64,000 bases of DNA from Amanita rubescens (lineage: Eukaryota; Basidiomycota; Agaricomycetes; Agaricales; Amanitaceae): assembly GCA_015039365.1 (NCBI GenBank), contig WION01000158.1, positions 1 through 64,000 on the forward strand, written 5' to 3'. A program made the position numbers and the translations under genes. Each line of letters begins with the position of its first letter. The first letter of the stretch is position 1. Positions 33,610 to 44,870 of this stretch are shown here, piece after piece. The notes under the pieces were generated by a model. The model had not been told where the DNA came from. It did no database searches and saw nothing but the letters and a program-made list of their open reading frames with translations.

Positions 33610-36600
33610 TAAGTTATCCAGGAATATATGAAATATTTTTATACGAGTCACCGGAATTACAAGACTTTTATAAAGTCTTCACGGAAGATCTCTCGTTTCG
33701 TGTACAAGTACGGGGATCCAGACTATATGCTGCTTTCACCTTAATCCCTTGTATTTATATATTTCTTTAATATTCCTATAATGCTTGTTGTATACGTTAT
33801 ACAATATTTATCATTGTTTAATCCTAAGGATATAGGATATGACTTTGTCGAAAAGCCAATACAATGATGTATATTGTTTGAATCGATTTATCAAAAATCG
33901 AGTTTCCTGTCATATTGACAATATCCATTATAAAGGCACCCCCAGGCTTCAAGCCTTACAAAGTGTGTGAAATCATATTTGTTGAGAAGGGGCTTGTTCT
34001 ACTGCCTTCGCTGTCTCTGATATGATTTATTACTTTGTTTAATAAAGGATAAGAATATATCCTTAAGTGCTAAATGAATATTTTTGGCAGGTAAACGATA
34101 ACGTTTAACAACTTGCATAAATATCAAGCTATGTAAATAGCAAGATATATGACGATGATTCTTTTGTGTGAAAAGAATCCTCTGATGGATATGCGAGTGT
34201 GTATATGTCGCATTGTCAAGTAAAAACTTGACGTGTCTTCCTAAATACACTATTTAGACGAGTATAGTATCTCTACAAGGGGAGCTTCCTCCCTTGCAAA
34301 TACTCTCTGCTCGTATGTGTGACGAGTGCAATAATCATTCCTTGTTTCTTTTACAAGTTCTGATTATGTACGCTGACTCGTGTATTCTCCTATTATATCT
34401 AAAGGCGTCCAACGCCTTATGTGGTGTAAAGGTGACTAGCACCTTTAATCGTAAAGGAGTATATATTCTCTTTGCACAGCAATACGAGAATATGATGTGG
34501 CGTGTTCACTTGATCAACAAGTTGCACGCTTGACGATTTTACTTGTGATGACAAGTATGATCGTATTGTGGTCTAATATAATTGCTTGTCCTTGTAAAAA
34601 CAAGTATGACGACAAGCAAATTATGTTTATAGACGATTGCCCAGATAATTCTTATACATCATGGTTTACATCTCTGTTATATCGATAAAAACTCCTTTTT
34701 AAATTTCGATAAAGAGTTCAACCATGTGTCTTAAAGAATATCTATGTTGTTCAACAGAGCGAAGTCCTTGGGCCTTTAAAGGACTTATGCTTTCAAAGCA
34801 TTTGACCCGTCTGTTATAGAACAACGAATGTTCCCTTCTATAGATATGTGTGTATATCTTGTCTTTTGTAAATGATGATAATCCGTCTGGTATGAATGAT
34901 TTGCATATCATTAAATCCTTTATAATCACTTTCATAAAGGATTGTATTTTGGTTGTGATTCCATATATCCCTATTTTGACAGGAACGCACAATACCAGCG
35001 GGGAGACGAATCTCCTGATTTCATAATAACGAAATGAACTTCATCATTATCCAATTCCTGAGCATGTGTGACGATTATTAAACTTGAGCTTATATTTGAT
35101 AAGCTTTCTTGTTTTAATCGTGTAAGTGAATCCAGATACATTTTACTGGATGCTCATACAGATATGATTCCCTACTTGACTTATATGTGGTGGTCATCCA
35201 CATTTGCAATATATCTTGGTAATCATTATAAAAGGGTTTTACCATATATGATCAGCAGTAAGAACTGCTATAAGTGCCCAGCGCATTTTATCTTAATATA
35301 AAGATAATTTGCTGGCAGTATTGTGTCTGCCGTACCCGACGATCATTAATGATGTAATCCTTTGTTAGACACTGTGTACAAGATGTTTGATCTTGTTTTA
35401 TATATATGCTATATTTATTGTACCTTGTGTATGGATACAAGATACGAATATGACTTTAAAGGTCTACACCCACAGGGATACGACCGTTGTCATGACAAGT
35501 TTAATTGAGGATCCGAGAATGATCGACATTCCGCATTCACTCATACTTGTATATTTGGGGATTTGCGCAAGGCAGGCGCCACCCCATTATAGCATATTGA
35601 ATCTATTTTTGATATAGATTCTTACAACGAAGAGGATATACTTGTATTGACGACAAGTATAATTATAAGTGTTTGTATAGAAGAACAAACACTTATATAA
35701 TATCTCGTATGAACGAGATTTGACCTCTAAGTCATTTAAGTGTCAATGACTATCTTTTTGGACGATATATTCAACATGAACACGTCTACTGGGAAGGTAT
35801 AACTGCGACGTTATCCGATATAGGTTTCCTTTTCAGTACAGCCTATATTAATCCTTAAACAAGGATTATTCCTCTGTTACGTGTAGTCCGTTGGCAAGTA
35901 ATGTCCTCTTAACTCTGTTAATTCTTGTTCTACCCTGGTTCTATTTTATCTTTATGCATTATCCAGATGCAATAAGAGTATAGAACTCGAACGGGGAAGT
36001 CTCGTCGAATGATTTTGAATATCCTTTTTGATGTTCAATGTATAATGACAACATTTAAACTGAAATTCGTTATTTATAAAGATCCTCCTTATGAGTTGGC
36101 CGAAGCTCATTCATATACGGTATATTTTGGCAATGACAATATGTCCTTGCTAATACCGCCAGAAAGATCATAACGATATCTCAAAGTCATAGCAGTATTG
36201 GGTCTGCTGTGCCCCTGAACGACCCACAATATGTAAATATTGTTACCCATTCAAAGGTTGACCTGTACAAGTTTATTTTCGTAGCAGTATTGGGTCTGCT
36301 GTATCCCCAAGTGATCGACAATATATAAATATTGCTAACCAACCTGAAAACCGTCAAAACTTGTGTAAGGAAATTCTCCATTGTTCGGATGAAACCAAGA
36401 ACTAGAGTTAATTAAAGAGGGTGTTGGATTATACGCAAGGTGTTCCTATCTTTAGCTTTTGAGGGCTAAGATCTGTGCAAGGAACTAAATGTATTCCAAT
36501 AATCCAACCGTAATATCGTATTAACGATATTTGGGAATCTGTATTTTGAAAGGAAGTGGCGCAAGATTGACATAACTATTTCTTTTGTTTTTAAGCTACC

Positions 36601-38284
36601 ATTGATTCTTATAAAGAAATACTGTTATATGTATGGAGAGGATATGTGAGGTTATTTGCGATAAGCCATAAGACAAGCTTATTTGAGATATGCATTAATC
36701 CTGGCATTCCATATAATACACGTTTCTGACTAGGATATTTGTCAGAAGTGTAATGTCATATTGTAAAGACGAGACGCTTTCAAGACCGTATAAGTTTCAA
36801 CGGCAAGGAGCCTTCTCTATACAATAGACGGGGATAAAACTCCAATACATATGTTTGTTCGTGTTCAGGCATCTGTATATTATCGAGGGAGCTTCCTCCT
36901 CTAATACAGTGTGATGACCATTATAATTATGGGCCTATTTCTAATACGCAACCATAATGTACAATATGGGCCTATATCTAATACTGCATCCATGATTGTT
37001 TGTATATACAAGTTATATCGAATACTTGTTTTGATTGGTCATATACAAGTCGTAATGGGCTTGTTTATTTGCAATGATTCCCCCTCAATCAAGACAGGGA
37101 TTGATATTGCGTAATATAGCCTGATAGAATCATGTATATTTTTGACATGATCTATTTATCACATATAGATTGATGTGATATGAACAGTATTCTTATTTTA
37201 ACATGTGATGATTTATGAAAATCATCTTCATGTATTAAAGAAATCAATGATTTCGTCAATTTATCATCTTTATAAAAAGATGTAACCGTTCTTGTGTTTC
37301 ACACAATACATTATCCAACATAACGACGTTGGTCAACGTATATGGTCATGGTACATGTATTTCGCTCAAGGATGATTTGGTTCCTATAGATAATCATTTA
37401 GAATTATAATCCACAATTCTTAAAGCTATAAGAATTATTTCGAGGTATTTTAGTTACGTCTGTCCTGTTATTGGAAAACCTATTTTGATATGAAGAGGGG
37501 ATGAGCGTTAAGACGCCGCCGAACAATTCAATTTATAGGTTGAGTACAAAGATACTCTGGACGTTTATAGATGCTTATATAAATAAGCATAGGAGTCTAT
37601 TCTTATACAAGTGATCGAAATTCCCTTGTATGCGACAGTATTCTGGCAATGATGATAAATCCTTGCTAACGTCGTTAAAGAATGACGGTGTTTATACCAA
37701 GAAATTTGTTATCTCCAACAGATAATGTTTAGCAGCTTGAAACTGCTATTGCGACTACAGTGTTATGAGACACTTTCAAGACCGTGCTATTTCAACGGCA
37801 AGGAGCCTTCTCAAATGTAGGAAACCATATTATGAGACGTTTTCAAAACCGTGTGAGTTTCAACGGCAAGGAACCTTTCTCAAAGGTAACACATTACTGT
37901 TATCTGCAAATGGATTATAGCCGTTTATAGGCTATAGACATCGGTTTGCATATGTGGAGAGCTTTTAAAGATATTGTTTTTATAGTGTAGACACTATAGA
38001 TATTTCTGAATGACGAAGATAATATGTGTTGATGCTTGTATATGATGACAAGCATGATGATCTTTCTTCAAGTGATCGAAATTCCCTTGAACGCGGTATA
38101 TTATGGCAATGATGATAATCCTTGCTTAATACCACCAGAAAGACCTTTATTTATAAGTGATCGGGTTTGCAAGGCATATGCCTACACGATTTCCTTATTT
38201 TGAATATAAATTGTATGACAAGTAATCGGATTTATAAGGAGTGATCCTTCACGATACTCTTGTGTTGACGACAATTTATATTTA
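33610..38284. repeat. Hairpin-dense non-coding interior of the retrotransposon
   Basis: About 4.7 kb of AT-rich sequence with no pol gene contains closely packed short perfect inverted repeats with small loops. Examples (coordinates): 33661-33679 (8-bp stem), 33788-33804 (7), 34157-34179 (9), 34215-34232 (7), 34540-34557 (7), 35600-35620 (7), 35665-35696 (12), 35702-35719 (7), 37571-37590 (8), 37981-37998 (8). Some stems occur in multi-part cassettes that recur: GAGACGCTTTCAAGACCGT with CAACGGCAAGGAGCCTTCTC (36771, 37767, 37833), GCAGTATTGGGTCTGCTG followed by ACAATAT-ATATTGT (36188, 36284), and GGCAATGA with TCCTTGCTAA (36133, 37653, 38110). Confidence 0.85.
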
Positions 38285-39433
38285 TTACATATATATCTTC
38301 CAGAAATTATCTAAGTCTATGCTATATTGTTCTTCTACCCATTGATCATAGCTATTCATAGCCATGAAATTTCCATAATGACGCTCGAAATCTTCATGAG
38401 CATCATAAAATTCCTCCTGGGAATTTGTTATTCTTGTATCCAACGAGTCTGTCAAAGGCTCGTGTGATAAAGGTGAAGGCGTGGAGACATTTGATTTACA
38501 TGATTTAAATGAATCATGTGTGGAGTCTGATTCCTGATCAGATTCGGGCTGTTTGACTAATAGTGGAGATCCTCCCCTGATGTAATCAGGCTTGCTACTA
38601 TTTTTAAAGTCTTCCCAGCGCAAATGTGTAGGCTGTGGATGCGGCGAGCATCTGCAGCGGCCTTTGCCTTTGTTTGTTAAGGAGGCATTAGCTAAACAAT
38701 TTTCCGTATGCAAGTTAGGATCTTGCGTTGACGGAGGTGATTGTTTTATAGCCTGATGCCGTAACGACCATGATGAACGAATTTCGCTAGCAAGTTGCTG
38801 GACTCTGATTGGTCCAACTTGTGTGGCAGTGTTTCCTGAACGAACTGCCATAGGGCTAGAGTAATTCATATTGATAGCGGTAACGGATGATGTAGCCGCT
38901 GTTTGGTTGATCCATTTTAATGGAACAGCCCTGATGGTCGTAAGTGCTTTATTTAGATGAGCAGCCGGGAATTGATGTCCCTGTGCTGCTATGTGTCTAT
39001 AACGAGTGATGATTTTGTTTATAGATCGATCATGATCTATTTTGTCCAGTGATCCGTCGAGGATTGCTGGCGAATCATCTTTGTATCGTTCTTGCAAGAA
39101 CATCCATAGGAGTCTTGCGTTGTAAACGTGTTGATAAAGCTCAAAGATTGTAAAGGACAATCTGAGCTTAATGGCGTGTAACGCCTTCTCGTTTTGTACA
39201 AGCTCATCAGCTTGTATGATGATTGCTGCCTTATTTGTGGCAGTGATCGGCGCAATTACTGCTTTGAGATGAGCAGGGATTGCATTTGGAATAACGGGAC
39301 ACATGAATACCATCAGATTTGAGATCTGAAAGTATGCCGTTATTTGTCGTGCCCAGGCACGATAATTGTTTCCTTGTAATTCGTTGACAAGGGAACATAA
39401 AGCGCTGTCTTCTTCTTTAGTAAAAGAAGACAT
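38285..39433 (-). CDS. Copia-type Gag, 382 aa
   Basis: An uninterrupted ORF starts at the ATG at 39433 and ends TAA-side at 38285. The N-terminal half follows the copia Gag pattern: LQGNNYRAWARQITAYFQIS (the L-x-G-x-N-Y-x-x-W-A motif), a run of alternating helices, ELYQHVYNARLLWMFLQERY and IITRYRHIAAQG. No CCHC knuckle is visible; the C-terminal third is Ser/Pro-rich and acidic (ESDQESDSTHDSFKSC). Gag would form the virus-like particle around the element's RNA. The open frame in an otherwise non-coding element suggests it is kept by selection or that the copy is very young. Confidence 0.85.
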   Translation of the reverse strand: MSSFTKEEDSALCSLVNELQGNNYRAWARQITAYFQISNLMVFMCPVIPNAIPAHLKAVIAPITATNKAAIIIQADELVQNEKALHAIKLRLSFTIFELYQHVYNARLLWMFLQERYKDDSPAILDGSLDKIDHDRSINKIITRYRHIAAQGHQFPAAHLNKALTTIRAVPLKWINQTAATSSVTAINMNYSSPMAVRSGNTATQVGPIRVQQLASEIRSSWSLRHQAIKQSPPSTQDPNLHTENCLANASLTNKGKGRCRCSPHPQPTHLRWEDFKNSSKPDYIRGGSPLLVKQPESDQESDSTHDSFKSCKSNVSTPSPLSHEPLTDSLDTRITNSQEEFYDAHEDFERHYGNFMAMNSYDQWVEEQYSIDLDNFWKIYM

Positions 39434-40446
39434 GACAAGAATGTTGATAAAGGTTTATATTTATATAAAACCTTATGGAAATGTCGGTTACAAGGTTTGA
39501 TAGCCTTGTATTGGAGTGGGTGAGCGAGAAATGTTATTTCTTGCTTCTTGATGATAGAACGATTGATTGAGATGAAATCAATTGATCGTTTGATGGATTA
39601 TTTATAAATTCAATGATTTATATCTATTTAAGGATTTTATTAATGAAGGTGTCATTACATAAACGACAACGACTTCATAGGCGAGGGTGTCATAACGAAT
39701 ATGACAACAACCTTGCGTGCAGCATTATGAGCTACAGCCAAGCATGATAATGCCTAGCACCAGGATCGATCCGAGGAACATGTACCAGACTTGTGTGCCT
39801 GACCTGTAAACGAGTATGACATGCATAAGGTCCGCGGACTGCAGTGCGCCTGCGGCAACTGCCTGGTCCCAAGAGGTACCAGTTGTCTTTGGAAAATGAA
39901 AGGTGTCCGGTCCATAAACCGTCCGTGACCACCTTTATGAGCACAACAAGTAGCGAATATGAAAGTATACGTGGATGCCTTTTGAGCAGAGCCAACGGCT
40001 AATCTAAGGCGCTCTCTAGGAGTGGACGCCTAATAGTCTGCGTGTATGGTCCACAATGGGACCCCAGCACGACCTTTATACTTTATGAATGCTACTATGG
40101 GCCATACGTTCTACATATGGTAACTAAAGGCTCTAAGGGCCTTATGATGGGATAGCGTGCTGTAATACCCCAATCACATCATGGCGCGCAAGCGGCGAAA
40201 ACACCATGGGGGTCAAGGTTGCCATGCCAGCCTTGAGAAACATAGGTGGTACCCTTATCCCTGGGTGCAAGGAGATCCCCCTAAAGCCCTAGGGTCCGGG
40301 CGCATGTCATGAGCTCGTATGTCAGGTACAAGAACTTAGTTAAATTGACGGATGCCACTCAGGTCTCCGACCCGCACAATACTATACCTGTTCACACATC
40401 TTGCATGGTAACATGCCTGGAGGCGATGGTGATGCAAGCAATACCA
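39434..40446 (-). other. Leader between primer site and Gag
   Basis: About 1 kb on the minus strand between the primer-binding site and the Gag start. It is more GC-rich than the hairpin interior and contains no ORF with a recognisable domain. It probably includes the packaging signal and 5' UTR of the element RNA. Confidence 0.5.
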
Positions 40447-40463
40447 TGTCGGGGCCCATAACC
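40447..40463 (-). other. Primer-binding site, copia half-tRNA type
   Basis: Immediately inside the 5' LTR (…TTCGTCA) the minus strand reads GGTTATGGGCCCCGACA. GGTTATGGGCCC is complementary to the anticodon region of initiator tRNA-Met, the site used by Drosophila copia with a cleaved 5' half of the tRNA. It is not complementary to a tRNA 3' end (no TGG start). Confidence 0.75.
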
Positions 40464-40949
40464 TGACGAAGATACGCCCAGCAGCGCAGCGTCTAAGTGT
40501 TAAAGTGAATACTTACTTAGAGTGGAGTGTAGAGTGGCGGTGACGACCTCAAACGATAACTCACTATCCTATGGATATAGGATGTGGTGGTAAGAGGAGA
40601 AGGAAGGTTCTTATTTGTACCTACATACAGGTAGTCTTATATACTACCAGTATCCTAATAAGTACAATGTATAGTAAATAGAGGAAGAGCTGTGCATGAC
40701 GTATGTTATGACGTCTAGCGCAGCTATGACGCGTCTACCGCAGTAATGGGATGACGCAAGCGACTATAGGATATTCCAGTATCCTATGTATGTATATGTA
40801 CATGTGTATATGTATGTGAATACATATACGCATGTATGTCCATCTAATCTGTATATCCTAATCTATAGGATAAGATATGATGTATTATCTTATATGAGAT
40901 AAGATAAGATATACGTTATCTTATATGATTAGATAAGATAACTTTAACA
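40464..40949 (-). repeat. LTR (5' LTR of the element)
   Basis: 486 bp, same length and, by eye, same sequence as 33113-33598. In the element's direction it starts TGTTAAAG and ends CTTCGTCA, followed directly by the primer-binding site. Confidence 0.95.
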
Positions 40950-40954
40950 CTCCC
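40950..40954. repeat. Target-site duplication CTCCC (right)
   Basis: Directly follows the terminal CA of the right LTR and equals 33108-33112. Five bp is the usual size for copia and Ty1 integrases. Confidence 0.95.
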
Positions 40955-42462
40955 ATGCCACCCCGTAGTTCGGCAAATCGTCTACAACCTCTTCTTGTTG
41001 TTCAATCCATTCGCGGACGCCCGGCGTTTCACGCTCCACCATACCCACCAAGAACATCTCAATCGGCGACTGGTTCCTCTCCCCTCTCAATTGCATCTTG
41101 TGATGATTCCAACCCTTGACCCATTCCTGAAGTTCGCTGTTCAATTCTTCCAAGAAAAGATGAAGAAGAAGCCACGTATGGTCACCGTCTTCAGCGTTCA
41201 TGCCGTGGTGAGTTTCCAGGTCCTGAAAGAACTTTTTCCATTTTTGAGAAAGATCGTTCACTAGATCCACCCATAGTCGTTCGGATCTTGTATTATGGAC
41301 GGAGCTGGGAGATATTTATCGTCAGATTAGGCACATACACGTCAATGTCACTTACCGGCCCCAAAGATACGAGCCTCTCCCGTTCCCTCTTAGTTCCAAC
41401 ATGCGGTCTGCCACCCTTACGTTCTCAGTACCGTGGTCACCCCGAACCCGACTCGGCAAACCATGTAATCTCACAGCTCGTTCAAATACTTCTAACACGG
41501 TATCTGCCCGATTATTGTCGTTGAACTGTGCAGCTGTAATAAGGCGCGTCTTCCCATCCACGAAAGCGTGGCATACGATTCCCCATCGAATCAACTCTGT
41601 GATCATCTAAGTAATTGAAATGAAGCATGCGCTTGTCTTTTACTTACTGTGGTTCCCGTCGTGATGCCAAAGACTATTAGGAGCTGGCACATAATAAGTT
41701 CGTCTCTCTATCTGTCGTCTTGCGAAGTGTGCAGGTGCGCCATGTACACGAACGTACGACTCCCTTAGCCGCTCCCTGGGAATACGGCAGCCTCTTGCTT
41801 TTAGCAACCCGTCCAACTTTTGTCTCCCAGAGTTCGGAAAGGTTTGCAACACATCCCTGACCAACTCATCCAGCGCATTAGGGTCGTCAGCAATAGCTGA
41901 GTATTCAGGGGTGGACGACGAGGCCCATGCACGAGACACTGTTCCATCAGGGTTCTGAACGGTCTGAAACACAGGTGGAGCTTCATTCCTGAGACCATAT
42001 TCGACCGCTCGCCTTCTGATTGTCCGCGGGCTACACTTCATCACCTGCCCCAATTGATATGGACCCCGAACTTTCAATGCATTCTCCAAGAAATTCCTGT
42101 CGATTTCGACGCGTGGCCGTCCTACCCTGCCTTTCACTCTACATGTAACTTGCAAACCAGGGGCAGGGGGGTCCATTGCCTCGTTCTCTGCAGTGCGAAG
42201 GCACTCTATCATAGTGTTCACAGACTCTTGTAACGATATGAAATCCTGTACTGGCACCTGATTCTGGTACTAGAACGTGTCAGAGCCCTGACATGTAACG
42301 GTTGTTTTGGCTACAGACCTGTCCGGCGACATTGAAGAACTCCAGCACCTCGTTGCGTAGCTGTCGATATCGCATCGCGTCGCCGACGTGTATCTGTAGA
42401 GAAACTCGTACCCTTTCAGCCAAGCGTAAGTACGCCTGCCGCAGGTTTTCTATCTGGTCCAT

Positions 42463-43109
42463 GGGCGTTGCAATCGGGAATAGGAATGGGAAATGCCGCT
42501 TGTGACATGTGCTGCGGATGCAAAACCTTGGAGGCGAAATTTTTCAGCCGGTCCTTCCAATTGTTTCCACCACTTCCTCTCACCCAACCACCCGCCAACT
42601 CCCCTTCTTCTACCACCGTTCTATGACCACCGTAACGCGGGCGGGACGCTGTCGTAGACCCCCGCTCAATAGAGACGAAGCCATGGTGCCGATCATGCAA
42701 AGACGAGGAGAGCGTCAGGCGACAAACACTCGCCCTCCATCCTCCGCAGATTCAACCCTCGACACTGGTAGGTAACTCATTGAGCGTCAGGCGATGAACG
42801 CTCATCCTCCTTCCTCCGTAGATTCCACCCTCGACACTGGTAGGTAACAGATCTACCCGCTCTTGTCCGCAGCATAATCCTACGGTTAGGCAACACGGGG
42901 AACGTCCAGTCAGCGACGTCAACGATGGCGCCAGACGAAGCCAGTAGGTGACTGAAACACATATGCCACTGCTTCTTAGTGTTGTTCTAGATTCAGCTGC
43001 GGACGCTATTGCTGGAGAACCAGAAGCAGGTTGAGATACGTTGATTCTTTTTGTGGGCAGAGAAACTTACCATCTCTGTTGTTAGACGTAATTGACCTCA
43101 CTAGCACCA
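42463..43109. promoter_or_regulatory. Divergent intergenic region between integrase and orphan gene
   Basis: About 650 bp separate the two divergent start codons, so both promoters must lie here. It contains a 72-bp tandem duplication (42710-42781 and 42782-42848, beginning GAGCGTCAGGCGA and ending CTCGACACTGGTAGGTAAC) with about 85% identity. Confidence 0.55.
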
Positions 43110-44599
43110 ATGAACAAGACGGTGTCGACGGAGGTGTGTGATCTTGCAGTCCTCAACACCAACGCTGATCGGTTGCCCGTAGATGTTGCATCTGTGGATG
43201 CGTTCAGGACCTTTGCAAGTAGGACCTTCACACTTTTGTTTACTCATGACCTCAATCCATAACGTTAACGTCAGATTTGGGACCTGAGTTTGAGATGTAT
43301 GCACGCTCGTCGCTTAGCTCGCCGATTACCGTGCCGGAGCAGACCGACGTGCATTTCCAGGACCTAATTGCTGCTGCCAATGCGCAGGGTATCGTCTATA
43401 CCTCGCGTAAAGGTAAAGAAAAAGAAGTACGAGCGATGCCCGCGGTTTCTGCAAATGGGGGAAGTACTGTCTTTACCTCCCATAAAGAAACAAACGGGGA
43501 ACCTCCGTCATCTTCTGGGCATCCCGTATTCGAGGACGCAAATGATAACAAGCTGTCGGTCTTGATGGTCAGCACTCAATGCCCCAGGGGGATGAATAGC
43601 CATACCATGTTCACTGTTATGACCCGTGATACTGGAATCCCGGGGAATCCTGCAAATGTGGTTGATCTGTATGATGCCCTCCGCAGCTCTCAACAACTGG
43701 AGTTCCGGGCTGTGAACTTGGACATCGACGGCATGGACGAATCAGAAATTCAGCTTGGCACCGCTGGCGTCCCTGTATTCATGGATGACCTCGACAATTT
43801 TGGTCGTTCGTGGACAGGTTTTCGAGCCCTGGGTTTCCTCAAAGACTTGGAAATGAATTTCTTGATTAAGCCAGTACGCGACAGCGAGGGCAAGTCCTCA
43901 ATAATGGATCTTTACAACCAGGATCCCACTCTTGACTTGTACATTCTCTATGTTTGGGAAGGGGTGAGTCTAGGAACCGATGATGAGGATGCGTCTTCTA
44001 ATGTCTATTAGAAACCTAACATACCTTCAAGGCCGATAAATTCTTCTACACCCCAGGCCATCGCGACGGTGTCAACTACATCCACAATTGTCGGGTCTCT
44101 CGTCCAGCAGTACTACGATAACTTCCAGAAGCTAGTCCTGAGGAAAAACGGAGAGAACGAAAGCGCATTTGCCCTGTTCATGTTTGTCCGAATTGTAACA
44201 GAGGTGTGCACGGCATTGGGGATCCCGTGCGGACGCCGCGTGGCCATTTTTACGAAATTCCAAGCCGGCAATGAACAAATTTGTATCGCGGACATTGTTG
44301 AGGCGTTCAAAGATGGGACAACGCCATACAGGAGTCCCAATACATTCAAAAACTACCGTGGATTGAAGCTTAATGCAGCGGCTCTGTTGGAATATATGGA
44401 AAGGGAAAGAATGGTTACATCCCCTCGGGATATCCGATATATAAACCGAGCGAAGGAATTGTTGTTAACGCCACTCGACGAAGCTGTCCGCCTGACAGCT
44501 TCTTGGTACGGAAAAATAAAGAATTTCGAATATGAAGTTAAGGAGATGGCGCGTTTATGTAACATGGGGTCCCAGCTGACGCTGGAAGAGGACGATTGA
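43110..44599 (+). CDS. Orphan protein, 446 aa, partner gene of the integrase
   Basis: Three exons join in phase: 43110-43218, 43275-43963 and 44057-44599, with GTAGGA...GTCAG (56 nt) and GTGAGT...CCCCAG (93 nt) introns. Total is 1341 nt. The start is MNKTVSTEVCDLAVLN. The protein has a Lys-rich patch (SRKGKEKEVRA), an acidic middle (LDIDGMDESEIQLG, FMDDLDNFGRSW), a hydrophobic YVWEG junction and a helical C-terminus (SLVQQYYDNFQKLVLRK, FKNYRGLKLNAAALLEYMER) ending in acidic residues. I see no known domain, signal peptide or membrane segment. It lies divergently next to the integrase gene and inside the same set of inverted repeats, so I infer that it is the second protein of that element (DNA-binding or target-choice factor?), without direct proof. 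Confidence 0.7.
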
Positions 44600-44870
44600 T
44601 TGTGTACTTCGTCAGAATGTAAAGTCGCTGCTTACTTCTTGACGCCAATGTATACATTAAGAATTTCGATCATGAAGTCAAGCGGATGGCGCGTTCATGT
44701 AAAATGGGCCCCAGTTGATGCTGGAAGAGGACGATGTCGTCAGCAATTGAGAAAAAGAACGTAAAGTCGCTGCTTACTTGACGCTGCTACCTCAGGAGCG
44801 ATGTTTGCGACAAGCGACAGTTCCAAGTAGAATAACGTTGGCGTGAATGTCAGAGGATCTGGACAAAAGG

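Larger units (their letters stand above)
33113..40949 (-). mobile_element. Gag-only LTR retrotransposon (copia-type), 7,837 bp, young insertion
   Basis: Two 486-bp LTRs bound the element; I see no difference between them. LTRs run TG...CA and are flanked by the 5-bp direct repeat CTCCC. The coding direction is minus: the primer-binding site follows the 5' LTR at 40463-40447, a purine tract precedes the 3' LTR at 33609-33599, and the only substantial ORF is a Gag at 39433-38285. No protease, integrase, reverse transcriptase or RNase H is present, so it must use proteins of an autonomous copia element. The rest (33610-38284) is AT-rich and built of hairpins. It sits inside the last exon of the integrase gene. 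Confidence 0.92.
32841..42462 (-). pseudogene. DDE integrase (rve-like transposase), split by an LTR retrotransposon
   Basis: Four exons: 42462-42319, 42269-41648, 41596-41356, then 41304 onward to 40955, where an inserted element (33113-40949 plus its 5-bp duplication) interrupts; the frame resumes at 33107 and stops at 32841. Counting the target site once, coding length is 1629 nt (542 aa), an exact multiple of three. The N-terminal half holds a helix-turn-helix (QLGQVMKCSPRTIRRRAVEY). The catalytic core shows Asp in [22 protein letters not shown], the second Asp in [11 protein letters not shown] and Glu in RSERLW, then NHHKMQLRG. This is the integrase-core type found as apparently single-copy or mobile genes in fungi and fish. 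Introns are 49-51 nt, with a correct phase at each. It was intact until the insertion; the reading frame shows no other lesion. Confidence 0.85.

Noticed and set aside
33613..37115. Many 60-100 codon open frames in the retroelement interior as genes
   Set aside because: They are AT-biased, overlap hairpins on both strands and contain no pol or other domain motif.
33610..38284. AT-rich hairpin region as a nuclear copy of mitochondrial DNA
   Set aside because: It lies wholly between the two LTRs with PBS and PPT in place, and I see no mitochondrial gene, tRNA or rRNA motif. A distant mitochondrial origin of the cassettes remains possible and is noted as a test.
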